Positions 32,430 through 44,755 of a DNA stretch of 64,000 bases are shown piece by piece. The position numbers were made by a program, and so were the translations under genes. Origin of the DNA: Nereocystis luetkeana (Eukaryota > Sar > Phaeophyceae > Laminariales > Laminariaceae); assembly GCA_031213475.1 (NCBI GenBank), contig JARUPZ010000020.1, forward strand, positions 2,658,975 through 2,722,974, in the 5' to 3' direction. Every line of letters begins with the position of its first letter. Position 1 is the first letter of the stretch. Below the pieces are notes generated by a model. It did not search any database and was not told where the DNA came from. It saw only the letters and a program-made list of their open reading frames with translations.

Positions 32430-33560
32430 GGCACGAGTAGTATAGTCATGTTCCACTCATTAGTTGGCATATTATGCCTTGCAACCCGGCCTGCGGTCTT
32501 CTTCCTACTGTCGTCCATCGTGGACTCCCACACACTCCTCCTGTTGCCCCCCATATCTCTATTCCCTTGGTCGGGTTCCCCTCCACTCCCCCTGTTGCTC
32601 CCCCTCCCTCCATTCCCTTGGGCACCACTCACGGTGGATGCGCGGCGCTGCCTGCTCAGCTGTGCCCCATCCTCGTGCCACTTCACCATGAACCCTTCGG
32701 CTGCTTCAATACCTCCCCGGTACCACCCCCCCCGCCTTTTTTGCAGCAAGCAGTGGAATACAGCGCGGTCTCAACTATAAACACCACGTTTCGTTGACTT
32801 TCGGTGACTCGGAACTCCCTTATTTATGCTCCCATGTCAAGTCTCCAACTGACCGCCAGGCCTCGGGTTCTCCTCACCCGCTATCGTCCCGAAGATCACC
32901 CGACTGGGTACTGGCTCCTTTCTTTGCCGTGCCATGGCCCCCGCATTAAAAAGAGCTGCTGTTTACAGATGGTCGTTTCGATGCTCTCTGAACACGCCAT
33001 TTTGAGGCTCTTCGCGCACGAGAGGGTGGCGCGGTCGGTACGAAGTCGGCGTTCGGAAGCTATTACGGGGGGCCATAGTTAATAGGACCAAATATTGTTA
33101 GTAAAAATGTTTAAATATATAGGTTTTTATGTACGCCATAGGTCCTATTAACTATGGCCCCCCGTAATAGTGACTCGCAAGAGATATTGGTGGTGATCCG
33201 TTCGAAGCTTGAAAGCGCTCCGCTCTGAGGGCCCACGTCACCCACCCGTACAGCAGGAATCTCAATCACCTCACCTCGAAGCATTCGGGCTTCCAGACCA
33301 AGAGGGCGACCGTCCTAATATACAACTCCGAGCCGAACCGTTCGAAGCATGCCCGCATGAGACGGATTCGCCGGTCGGGTTTAAGCGAGAGGTCAGTGTT
33401 CTCGTGGATACGGCAGCCTAGGTGTAAGACCTGGGCCACCTGGTTGTACCTCTGGTGGCTTCGGGGACGAGCGGTGGGGCGAAATATGTCCGATCCGGTG
33501 GTCGTAGAAGCATCCTCTCTGCCCTCTCTTCTCTTCTGATACCGTGAGGCCTGCTGCTTC
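32430..33560 (-). pseudogene. Decayed LINE C-terminal copy, split by a MITE
   Basis: Several frames match the LINE at 17.7-18.9 kb in the same order. About 33,450-33,300 reads YNQVAQVLHLGCRI then RIRLMRACFERFGSELY. About 33,050-32,870 reads AALFNAGAMARQR then RVIFGTIAGEENP. From 32,749, WYRGGIEAAEGFMVKWH matches the WYRGVVEAADCFMARWH of the other copy. MITE-A at 33061-33169 splits it. Stops and frame changes are many, so it is older than the first copy. Confidence 0.75.
33061..33169 (+). repeat. MITE-A copy 12, inside a LINE relic
   Basis: Near-consensus copy with both ends intact, lying between two pieces of the 32.4-33.6 kb LINE. Confidence 0.95.
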
Positions 33561-33999
33561 GTTGCCTCCCCCGTAACTCTATTCGTGATATTCCTACGAA
33601 CGCTTTGGGACTCTTCGTCGGGTTTCCATTGTTTTTCTTTTTTTAAACAGCAAACAGTTCTTGGGCGGGATACAGAGGCAGCTCTCCTCAATAGAGAAAG
33701 AGTCTCAGAACATTCCGTGAGGTGCGACCCCTACGAACGAGGCAAACCCCTCGTACCAACGCACAGCAGCACGCGTCCGGGCTTGAATGACTACTGTATG
33801 CGACCGCACTCACTCGGCATAGAGCCGTCGGGCGAGATAACCAGTGCGAGTGTTTAGGATGGCTGCCCATTCTCCCCTCAGCCACACTACCGTGGAGCAG
33901 CAGCGCGAGCCTACGCCACAAACACAGAGGCCGAGGCCACTCTGGCGAAACTGAAATAACCCGAGCACGGACGATCGCAACTAGCACCGCCACGGCCAT

Positions 34000-34915
34000 C
34001 AGAGCCTATTTGAGGGAGGCCAAAATCGCCAAGCACTCCAAGCAGGGAGAAACCCGCGATGACGAGTTCGGCATAGTTCCGCCGAATACCGGGACCCCGT
34101 GAAATATCCCAAGCAGTCCCACGCGTTGGCCCCATGGGGCCCCGCCAAGGGGTCCCACGGGACCCCAATGGACCCCATGGTTGGTACCACAAGGTTTTTA
34201 TGTGGGACCCCACGGGGAGTTCCGTGGCAAAAGTGTGGTAAATTCGTGGGATTCCATGGCATGCGCGACGGGACTCTATGGGACGTCTTACTCCCCACCA
34301 ACCGTCATGCTCATGCTTAACATGAACCTTCCCATCGGATCCCCTGCGCGATACATGGCACGATAGGCATGTTCGTGGGAGTGATACTACACATGGCATG
34401 TGCATAGTTCCCGCGGGATATCATGGAACCTCGCGGAGTCCCATGGGATCCCATGGACGGTCGGACACCCTATGGGACGTTCGATGGGATGCCAGATGAC
34501 CTTACGAAGTTTTCTATCGGATGTCATGCGATGTGGTATGGGACGTTCGATGGGATGCCACGGGACCTTACGAAGTTTTCTATCGGGTGTCATGGATAGT
34601 GGGATCCCCGTGCTCTGCCCAATGCCCACAGGTTTTACATGCTCCGTAAGGGTTACCATGTAATCCCAGCGATCTCATGCATATTCGATAGGCTTCATAT
34701 GGGCTTCCATGAAAGCGTCAAGTAGGAATATCATGGCAGTCACGAGACTGCCATGGGACTGGAATGGAACTGCGATAAGGTGCCATGGAGTGGTATGAAA
34801 ATACCATGAGATGCTGATGAAGTTGTTTAATATTCTACGAGATTCCAACACGCCCACATGAGAAGGTTCTGACGTGCCATGAGGTTTCATAGTATCCCCA
34901 TGTCAGGCCCATGGT
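34000..34915. repeat. CCATGG-rich cryptic repeat region
   Basis: CATGGG, CCATGG and CCCCATGG words are dense on both strands. A direct duplication GGGACGTTCGATGGGATGCC ... CTTACGAAGTTTTCTATCGG occurs at about 34,472 and 34,541. Confidence 0.75.
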
Positions 34916-35294
34916 ATAGCCTCGAACGCGCTACGTCAAGGTCAACGACAATGCACGGTTCTACCATGGCACTGCAAATTTCAATGTAATGACAGCGCCA
35001 CCATATCAGTTCGTGTTCATATCACAGTCCCTTGCAGGCAGTGCCATGATCGTTCACAACGCCCATGAACGTCCATGAACGATCGCGAACGTTAAAGGCA
35101 CTGCCACGTCACTGGAACGGAGCCACCACGGACAGGTCATATACCGTGTACAAACCCTTGCCCCGGTCTCACGTCACTGTCTTGGAGGCCAAGATGAAAA
35201 TGATATGCCTGCAGACGAAGGGTGCGGGAAGAGTAGTGCCAGCTGCCAGCTGCCACTGCAGCCGTCCGACGGTCGCGTTTGCTCACTTAGGCGA

Positions 35295-35770
35295 GGCTTT
35301 CCTCGCAAATTGTGACCTCGCCGGCGATATATTACGGCGTGCTCAGTTCGAACAGTCTGCTCGTCATGTGGCCAATAATTCAGGATGGAGCAAGTTTATG
35401 AGTCGGCGAGAGTATACTCATGTCATCCACGACCGTCGTTGTATGCCCATAGATTCTCGTACCCCTACAATCCCAGGCCGGAGCAAGTCGGGTTTCATCC
35501 ATCAGGAAAATATTTCTTGCACCAAGTGGGAAGCGCCGCGGGGAGTCGGGCAAGTCGCACGAAGGGCGAGCTACGTCCTACCAGTAACGAATCGTGAGGA
35601 GGAACGTCTTGCACATGGATGAAAGCTTCGAAATTACTGATTTGTTCTCTGCTGTGTCCACGTCCAGAGACAGCAAGTGGGTATACTGTGCGTCTGCCTC
35701 GTGCATGCCTTACCATACACCTGGTACACCCTACGTGATACGATCCTTCTCCTGGTGTGGGGGCGGGGGC
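35295..35770 (+). repeat. Repeat G copy 2
   Basis: CATAGATTCTCGTACCCCTA, TTCTTGCACCAAGTGGGAAG and CGTGATACGATCCTTCTCC follow the order of copy 1. Confidence 0.75.
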
Positions 35771-35964
35771 AGGGGTACTGCCCAAACGACTGACGTCCCG
35801 GCGTCACCGTCCCCGTCGTCAAGCCTGCCTTCTCAACGCCGTCAGTACTCTGGCAATAGGGTAGGACCGCTTGGACTCCCGCCCCTTTCTGTGTGCCTCC
35901 GGTGCCTGCCTTCTCCCTTTATTGACCTCCTCCCACTTCTTGGTGCAAGAACTGTCGGCCTAGT

Positions 35965-36045
35965 CGGTGAAAGCCCGACGTGCTCCGTCCCGGCCTTGTA
36001 GGGATGCGAGGGTTTCAGGTCATACGACTACGGCCACGCACAAAT
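35965..36045 (-). repeat. Repeat G fragment, inverted
   Basis: GTCCCGGCCTTGTAGGGATG then TCATACGACTACGGCCA. Confidence 0.65.
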
Positions 36046-39000
36046 ATCGACTACACCCGTCCCCAATATTCCGCGTGCGTGCTCGACGGTATTTTCTGCA
36101 GTTCTTCATGTCACTAGATTCGTTTTATGTCTGCGCTTCATCGGTTCGCCGCCCCCCTCCCCCCCGCCTGCCTGCAAGTTTACGAGTCTGCGATCTTGCG
36201 TGTTCCCCTGCATATTATTCTGCTTCCTACGTTGACTACTTTCCACGCCGTTTCTCCGTCTCGTTTTTTTTTTTTTTTTTTCTCCTTTAGATTGAAATTC
36301 ATATACCTCGATTTTTCTTTTTTTTGCGCCCCCCCTCAGTGTCGGCTTGCAGCTCGTGCAAATTATTCTTCTTCATAATGTGTCTGATGCATACGTAGGC
36401 TGGTTTTTCCTTAAATTAGAGTCTTCATTGAGGCGTACGATGAGCTCCAGTCATGATGTTTAACAAGACTTAGTTTAATTTGGTTCCCTGAGGTGTTATC
36501 CCACTCGTAAAATGCGCCTTGCACGAATATCTCACAGTCAGTGCATACGCACGATGGGTTTTGGTTCTAGTTTTTCGTTTGAGGTTTACCATGACCTTCA
36601 ATCACGATGTGTGATGGCGTTGTTATATCTAGTTTCCTGGGGCAGCTTCCCACTCCAGATATACAGTATATGCCCGCCCCTCCAACACGATGCACCTGAT
36701 GTGAGCGAGGCAGCACTACAACCACGCCCTTGCGACCAGCATCGAACCAGGTCTGCGGATATTGGGAGTTTCTTATATTGTGGGGTTTGTATTATGTGTC
36801 GGGGGCATTATTTTGTATGCCTTGTGGCTGGAGGGTTGGAGCTGCTCCTCCGAGAGTCGCTGATGTTAATGATACGAGCCGGGCTTTCGATGATAACGAT
36901 ACTGCCTGTCTCTATGTGAGTGGTGCAGCCGGCGGCGACAATCTTGGTGCTGCTCACCTCCTGTTTGTGGTTTATGTGGTGAGGTCTCTGACAGAACGGT
37001 ACTGACCCAACCTGGTGTATTTCGGTGTGGTGGGTGTAATATAGTGTATATACCGCTCTTCCTCGACGATCATGGTGTAGACCACGCGTGCAACACGACG
37101 TGCACGCGCCCGACAGCTCCTGTACACACGCAGGACCCAGATCGAATACAAAGAGAGAATAAGGGGTGTCGTTATCTGCTTCCGTAGAAGTGGGCGACGT
37201 TCTCAGTGATGGATAAAATTCGCGATTTTCGCTAATCTCTGCACGCCTTCGCATCAGCAGCAAACCCTTGGACATACCAGGACAGTCCCCAGACACCACG
37301 ATAGGCTTGGAATCTTATTCTACCACCGTCCTTCATCAACTTGGAGCACAGGCTAATTTGTGTGCCAGGCGGGATGCAGTGTAGTCCTTGCCGCGGAGCA
37401 CGATTTCTTGATCCAATGGTCTCAGCGTCCCCCAAACGGCACCGTGTTTATTGTGTGCTTATGTTTTGCTATCAATAATTCTGTTGCCATCCGACAACGT
37501 GAAATTATTTATGTACGCCATGTAATTGTTCGTGGACCTCATCTGCGACAAAGGAGCCCGCTCTGTGACGACGGACTGGAGTTTTGGCGATGCCTTGTCA
37601 ACGTGCGAACCTCGCGACCACGCTGCCATGCGCGCATACGGCTCGAGGCGCGGGTGCTGCGAACGAGCTGAGGTGGGGGAGGCTCTGTTGTAGTTGTGCG
37701 TCGTGTGGAGCCCTCCCGTGCAAAGAGTCGAGGGATTAACTATCCGGCTTGTAACCCCGTTCTTTTCCGATACCTCTGCCTAGCGGGCAAGGGATCGAGT
37801 TGACCCCAGGCTATCCCACGCCGGCACGACGCTCTGAGATCGCTAAATCGACCGTGCATAGACAGTGAATACTGTTTGCGGGTTTCGTTACAGATAGGTA
37901 TGGGTGGCGGGGGCGGGGGGTTAAAATAACCGGAGAGGGTATATGTGGAGGAGTTGGTTAGGGGTAAGAGCCACAGTAGTGCGCCCGTCCATTTCCAGAA
38001 ATCGTCGTATTTTCAGAAACTGCGGGTGTGATGAATGCTATTTGGGTAGAAACTAGAAACCGCGGTGGAATACACAATATCTAGATGTACGGTAGGCTTC
38101 TGCCGCCGATGACTACGCGTTGACTCTGAGCATTACCGTATCGTTACGTTAGAGCTTGAACCATGTACCAAATTATGTGTTTTTGGAATCTGATTTGTGG
38201 GGAGCCGGTCGTGAGTCTCCTCTCCAAGGCTCCAAAACCTTATCTGGGGACGTTCGTACCTTTCAACCTTTATATCTCCCCTCCGTCCAAAGCAGACATT
38301 GCCCACGTATCCGTGCTTAATATGTATGTACCTGGTAGTGTTTACGCAGGGGCACCCACCGTCAACGTCGTACCACCCTGCCCCGAAAAGTGCACTTATA
38401 ATTAAATATCAGCCTATAGTCATCGCCCTCGATGAAATTCATTCGAGAGCTGTTCTCAGTTTGTTTTGTCTTTTGTTTGTAAAGACGCAGCTGTAGGGGG
38501 TGAGAGTGACGGGAGAGACCAGTCGGCACCGGCACAGATGGCACTCCAGCAGACAAAGGGCCTGGCTATCGGTACTACTGGTGGTCGTATTGGGCGGGGA
38601 TATGGGGTGGTCGTCGTGGTTCGTAAAGTGCATTGAACGTGCTAGAATCATTTCTGTTTGGTGTCGTTGGTAGTGATGCACCAGACTAGAAGAATGGGAA
38701 TAACGAACGTGACAGGTACACGGCGGTAGTGGTCAAGATTCCAACTGCAAGAAGTTACTACGTTGGCGGTTGTTGTACTGCCATGGATGTGTTGTTGTCG
38801 TTCTCAGCCTGGTCATATACGGTAGTGCCAATGACAGATGTCCCACCAGCTGGATCGGAACAGGCGACAGGTGCTGCCAGCCGGCAGAGACCCCGAGCAC
38901 ACAACACACCAGCGACGACCGCGGGGACACAGGCACAACACTTCAGTTTGAAATGTAGTATCATCAGCCGCAGCGCACCGTAGCGGCACGGGCCACGTAC

Positions 39001-40168
39001 CAGCACAATAACATCGGGATCGGTTTCAATGAGATACTGTAATCGGTTCCGCCGGTCTGAAAATATTACTGAAGCGATGCGCGTCACAGCGCAGAAACGT
39101 TGTGCAACTACTCCAACTCCCACAGCGGCACGAACACTCGCACGAACACTTGCACGACTATACTATAGCTTTGGGATCGAGTTCTACCTGCCGTCGGTTG
39201 TATGGGGGTTGCCCAATTAAAAACATGTCGCTTGTGCCCAGAAACACGCAAGGCGGCTACGACAAAATAATGACAGATTGATGGGAGATCTCTGTATCAC
39301 GAAGTCTACCAGGAGGAGGGGTTCGTGATCCCCGACAAGCATTTCCGCAACAACAGCATTTCCGGATTACCTTATACAGCGCCTGCGATATACGCCTGCC
39401 TGCGGTCGGTTAAATGTCGGTCGTCCAATGAAATGAATGTAGCTTGGGCCGCGAAACACGCACGAAGTTTACCACAGAGTAAACGACAGATCAGGTTGAC
39501 AAGAGGTCTCTGGCGGGATTTTCATCATCTAAATGTCACAGTTTCGCCATGGGAATCTTTCAACAAAATGTAATCGTGTCGCAATCGATAGTTTTTTCCT
39601 GTTTTTTTGTGCTGCAGCTGGGGGGAAAATTACGGCTGAAAATATACAAAGATACAGTGAACACGCACATTACACGTGACAATGATACGAGAATGTAGTC
39701 CGTGTCACTCTTTTGAAAAATCGTGCATTATCCCAAAATGCGTCCGGGGGTAAGGTCCGGACACTCGTTGTGGTGGTATCGGCGAATGAATGAACACCGG
39801 CAAGAGTAGCACAGGTGGGGTATATCATTTTGCTCAACCGGGAGGAGTGTGAACAGAGGTGGGGAGGAGACCCCAGCTCAGTACCAAAACACAGAGTGTG
39901 TTCTTCTTATGTACTGCTGAACTACGACAGTTACAAAGAAAGTGACAGACGAATAGACTGAAGATGTCTGAAGATGTCACAGAGGATGGCCAAAAGGCGG
40001 TGAAATCTAAGCTTCCCAATAAACAGTCAGTTCAAAAGTAATCGACAGACGAAGGGACTGAGTACGTATGCACCACACAGAGGATCACAAAATAAAAGTG
40101 GATTAAATTATCCCCAACAGGCAGGTCCACCGTGACAGAAAATCTCTGGCCCCTATGCGGTTTGAGTC
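36046..40168. other. Long unassigned stretch
   Basis: No known domain. The longest frame (37299-36808, minus, 163 codons) has no family motif. One TACCTGGTA at 38329. Confidence 0.5.
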
Positions 40169-40508
40169 GGCGCCCCCGGTCGCTCGGTAGGTGGTCCGCG
40201 CGCCTATCAAGATAAAATTTCGTGGTTTCAAGTCTCACCGAGTGCATGTTCGTAGGGACGTTTTCCTGCAAAAGAAACTGATTAGCGGAAAGTGCGAGAG
40301 CGTGAGTTAGCTACATTCGACGAAAATCGACGAGCAGTGGGAATGCTGAACCCTATGCGCGACAAAAAATAAAGGCACGTACTACCGGGGGAGGGAAGGG
40401 ACGACACCTGTGACCACGGCTTGTCCAGAAGACCGCTGAGGGTAAAACCTCCTACGAGTCAGGCTGGAAAGTAAACGTGGTGATTAAAAACAATATATAT
40501 ATATATAC
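40169..40508 (+). repeat. SINE-2, full length, AT tail
   Basis: Head GTCGCTCGGTAGGTGGTC (A-box-like) and GGTTTCAAGTCTC (B-box-like); body as in the 9.8-kb copy; (AT)n tail before a TACCAGGTA. Confidence 0.83.
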
Positions 40509-40582
40509 AATACCAGGTACCGAAAAAACATGTCGTGCCGTCTTATTTTAATTACCTAGTGCTGTGGAGACCATTTCGCAAA

Positions 40583-41345
40583 CTCAACGTGGTATATATA
40601 CTCTTTCTTATGGTGTTGGTACAACAGCAGTATGGTATCCAAAACTCAACGTGGTATATATAATCTTTCTTATGGTGTTGGTACAACAGCAGCATGGTAT
40701 CCATACTCGTTGGTGCTCGAGTGCTCTGCGCGGGGCATGCACTTCTTGTGTCCTCGTATGGCTTTGCGGTCACAGAGGTGACGACGCTCTGCCGCCGCGC
40801 GCTTGCTCCTCCTGCTCTGTTGCCCCGAGGGCATGCTCGTTTGTCCTTGTGGGGTTTTTGTACGCCAGTATGCTGGTAAAGGAGCTGACGCTCTGCCATC
40901 GCTCGTCGCGCGCTCGCATCCTCTGGTGTACTCGTGGTGTTGGTACAACAATAGGATACATATATATACTCGCTCGCTCCTCCTCGCGTGCTCTTGCGTA
41001 CTTGTGGTGTTGATACAGTCTATACTCGCTCCTGATTTTTGTCGCCCTGAAGGCATAGTCTTGGCCACTTGACGCTCTTCCCCCGCTCGTCGCGCGCTCG
41101 CATGCTCTTGTGTACTTGTGGTGGTGGTACGGCAGTGTGGTATCTATACTCGCTCCTCCTCGCGTGCTCTTGCGTACTTGTGGTGTTGATACAGTCTATA
41201 CTCGTTCCTGCTTTTGTCGCCCTGAAGGCATAGTCTTGGCCACTTGACGCTCTTCCACCGCTCGTCGCGCGTTCGCATGCTCTTGTGTACTTGTGGTGGT
41301 GGTACGGCAGTGTGGTATCTATACTCGCTGCTCCTCGGTCGTCCC
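40583..41345. repeat. Compound minisatellite
   Basis: A 62-bp unit occurs twice (CTCAACGTGGTATATATA, 40583-40706). Then units of about 180 bp carry CTCGCTCCTCCTCGCGTGCT, TTGTGGTGTTGATACAGTC and CCTGAAGGCATAGTCTTGGC. Confidence 0.88.
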
Positions 41346-41429
41346 AAAGGCATGCTCTTCCGCACTAGTAATGTGTGTTGGTACAGCAGTATGATGGTAC
41401 TTATATTCGTTCAGTCCTCCTATGGTTGA

Positions 41430-41690
41430 GCCCCTCGGGTGGTGTTGGTACTGTATGGGTATTGTGTGGTACGTGGTACGGTATGGTGTGGCATGGTGTG
41501 CGGTGTGCCACGGTATGTGATATCGTATGCTGGTATGGAATGACGGTACGGTTTGGTATGCTATATAGAAAAATCACGGTATGTGATAGGGTATGTTGGT
41601 GGTATGGTACGATGGTACGGTGTGGTGGATATATTGTATGGCTAAATATTGTCTGGTTGTATGGTATGTTTCAGCACATAAGGTCCGTAG
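41430..41690. repeat. GGTAT/GGTACGG G-T-rich tract
   Basis: GTGGTACGTGGTACGGTATG words over 260 bp with almost no C except within GGTACGG. Confidence 0.8.
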
Positions 41691-41699
41691 GAGTCAAAC

Positions 41700-44596
41700 A
41701 CGTCGTATCAACACCATTTACTACGACCTGATATATCGATGATTATAGACCACTCGTATAGGTTCGATAATATAATGGATGCGGACAGACAGGAAGACAG
41801 ACACACAGGCAGGTTGTCAATTTCCAAACTAGAATCTCAGTTTTACAAACTGAGATTAATATATACCCATGATTCGAGACGATTGGCATTATTGTAGCTG
41901 AAGGGGGGCAGCCTTTGTAACTGCAGCACACGGTGCCCACCCGTCCGCGGCCTGGAAACGTACTGCAATGCTCTCACTGGCGTCGATATATTCGGCATAC
42001 GAATCTATTCTGCACCGACTGGGGTCGAAAAAGGAGATCATCACGGTAGAAGGGTCCAAGATAAGCATCCGTCAGGTACATGGAGAGCAATAACCCTCGG
42101 TAGGAGATTACTCCGGGAAATTTTGCGCTCAGCGTCGCTGCCAACGCCGTGGTGGCCGCTATGCTCTCACCACCAGGTAGCATGTGGACGCGCAACTCCA
42201 GCAGCGCATCGCTGGAGATGCTCGGGAGCTGTCACTTCACGTTTTGTCGGTATGGACCCTCCAACCGGTACTACAACTACGCGGAAATGCCACAGGACAC
42301 GTGCAGGTGGTAAACAACAAGGACGTTACTCCAGGCTCCTGTAGCTTTGTTTCGGGGAAACGTGGGACTTGTACACTTAGTTCTAGCACAGCGTATTTCT
42401 GCCTTCCCGAGAATCTCACCCTGCCTTGTGGTTTGCTCGTTTTCTTGGTAGGTGTCGGGTACTGCCGGAATGCGGCATCAACACGTCGTGGCCTGTCTGG
42501 AGTTTTGGAAACACAGGCTGGTCTCTTCCCCGCTCCCTCTGTCACTCAACCCACGCGCCAGCTGTTGGAACGTTTTCGAATCCGAGATCGGGGGCTTCAA
42601 CCCGAACGAAGTATTTGATAATGCCCCTCAAAATAAAATCTCAAATACTTGGGTGTACCGAAAAACATTTCAAGGAAACAACTACAGTACAGTATGCATT
42701 ACTTGGAAAGTATCGAAGTACATACCTGGTACGCAGTACGAGAGAAACGCAGTGGGGACAAGGCATGATAAGCTCGAGACACATACCGAAGCTAGAACAT
42801 CTGCTTCACGCAAGAAGGGATTCGCCTCGAGACGGACCTTGCAGCAGATGACAAGGAAGGGAAGCGTTTCGTATTAATTAAACATGGATCGCATGGTATC
42901 GTGAGTTATCGCATGGGATCCCAACGAATACCCCCGTAGGAAAAACAAAGTGCGTTCTACCCGTGGTACTTCGTCTGCATTTTTCCGCCGCTCGTGTTTC
43001 GTTGTAACGAAACGCTCCGAGATTGACAGCAAGAAAACAATGGTTCCGACGCAATACATCAGCTGAATCACCCACCTGACACCACACAGCGGGATCGGGG
43101 GCTACAAGCCCCTTCCTTCTCTCCTAGTTTGTTTTTTTATCTCGGATGCAAGCACAAGTACCTTGGGTAACGCGAATGCCCCCGTCGGAGCAAGAACGGT
43201 ATCGGTTGTCCAACTCACTCGCACGATCGTTCTAGTGCTACAGTGCAAACTTGTCGAGTAACTATTGCACCGCCGGGCGCCCCCCGTGGAGCCGGAACAC
43301 CGCCGCTGTGAGAGCGAACCGACAAACAGACTCTGTTTCTGTCACATGGTTCGGCGGCAGTTCGGCCTGTTTATATAGCACGGCATGAACGCCAAGAGCG
43401 CGAGAAATGGTCTCGGTCTTGTCGTTGGTCTGCCTACTCGGCAAACACGTCAGACGTCGGCAGAGCCACTTCGTTACACCATTGCACTGATTATATGGCG
43501 ACCCAAACCCAACACTAACGTACACCGAAAGGGATAACTAGGCTACATCCGCACGGATACCCCACAACCGCAGTGTCGCATGATGGCCCCCTCGCTTGTC
43601 GAGAACCACGACCCGCTAAAATAGCACATGTTTCACTGGTCAACTACTACTACAACAATAGTCGTACGTGGCTGAACAGTCGAAGCAGAAACGACGTGCA
43701 ATACACAGACACTACACACCAGCACGCTTCGTGTGCCCTCGCTCCCTCTTTCGAGGACCAGGGTCTGCCAATCTCATCGAGATCCACAAGTCATTTATTT
43801 TGCTGATCGTAGAGCTAAAACCGAATAAAATAATACATGTACGCTAGCACTCGCGCGCGCGCTACGCTACACGTTGGTCTTTCTCGAAGACCTACCCTTT
43901 CCCTCTTATTATGGAGAGCCACACATTATTATTGGCGAATCCTCGAGAGAAACGCTCAGAGTGAGCCACGACGGACATGCCGCGATATCATCAACGCATG
44001 AAGGCCTGCTCTCTGATCCAAAGTCAGGGCTCGCGTATCGGGACGAAACGCAACACAGTGGTTTGCCGGGCCGGGCTTCCTCCCTCGATGGGCCTGGCCG
44101 GCTTGACTTATCGAGAGTCATCGCTTGGCCGACCAACATTCAAATCTACGGACCAGCTGTGAGCCTCGAACGGCACTATTTCGTACATCTGCACACTGCG
44201 CAAGAACTGACGCCACACTGCCACAGCAGCAGCGACGTGTCACGGCCAAGCCCCCTTAGTGAGAGTCGAGGCCGGCTTGATTCACGACGCAAGCCTGCGA
44301 TTGGGGGGCAGCTTGCATGTTTCGGAGGATCCTCACCGAAGAAAGTGTTTTTTTCAAACGAAAAGCTTCTCAATAGTAGTACATTACTTGGAGTATCACG
44401 AATACTATATCAGTACAACTACTATTAATAGCAGCACCCGCACGGTACCTCCTACCCTTGTTCCCACGCCTCTCTAACACCCCTTCCGCGAGGCCAACTT
44501 CTCAACGTGAAGGTCGAACAAAAAAAAACAACTGTTACAGCACCGATACCGGGAACAACTACTGTAAAGGTCAATGACGTGGCGACGACTTTTTTC
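41700..44596. other. Unassigned stretch beyond the gene A stop
   Basis: Short frames only. A perfect 11-bp stem with a 3-nt loop lies at 41833-41857 (AATCTCAGTTT). One TACCTGGTA at 42723. Confidence 0.5.
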
Positions 44597-44755
44597 CTAT
44601 TGCAATGTTTCGTCCGTGCTGATCTCGAAGACGGCCAGGGTGTTGCTATCTTCGTAGGCGGCGACGAGCAACGCCTTTCCGGAGGGGGAGTATTCGGCGG
44701 GGATGATGACTCCCGACTCAGGGGCGATGTCGTCCGCGTGAGAGTTCGTGTACGA
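44597..44755 (-). CDS. Gene A terminal exon j with stop codon
   Basis: 52 codons and a TAG, from SYTNSHADDIAPESG to STDETLQ. It matches the family's last block (GPEG, SPNGxPLLV, anchor strand). The acceptor is GTTTTCAG. No hydrophobic tail or sorting signal follows, so no C-terminal anchor is visible. No clear AATAAA is seen just downstream. Confidence 0.92.
   Translation of the reverse strand, partial: SYTNSHADDIAPESGVIIPAEYSPSGKALLVAAYEDSNTLAVFEISTDETLQ

Noticed and set aside
36808..37299. 163-codon minus frame, the longest not tied to an element in 36-40 kb
   Set aside because: No recognisable domain, no repeat of it elsewhere, composition like the surrounding spacer.
41833..41857. Perfect 11-bp stem with 3-nt loop as a bacterial-type terminator
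   Set aside because: The window is eukaryotic and no gene ends here; a chance or small palindromic repeat is more likely.
41974..42195. LPGGES motif as in PdxT-type glutamine amidotransferases
   Set aside because: Only six residues match and nothing else of the family follows.
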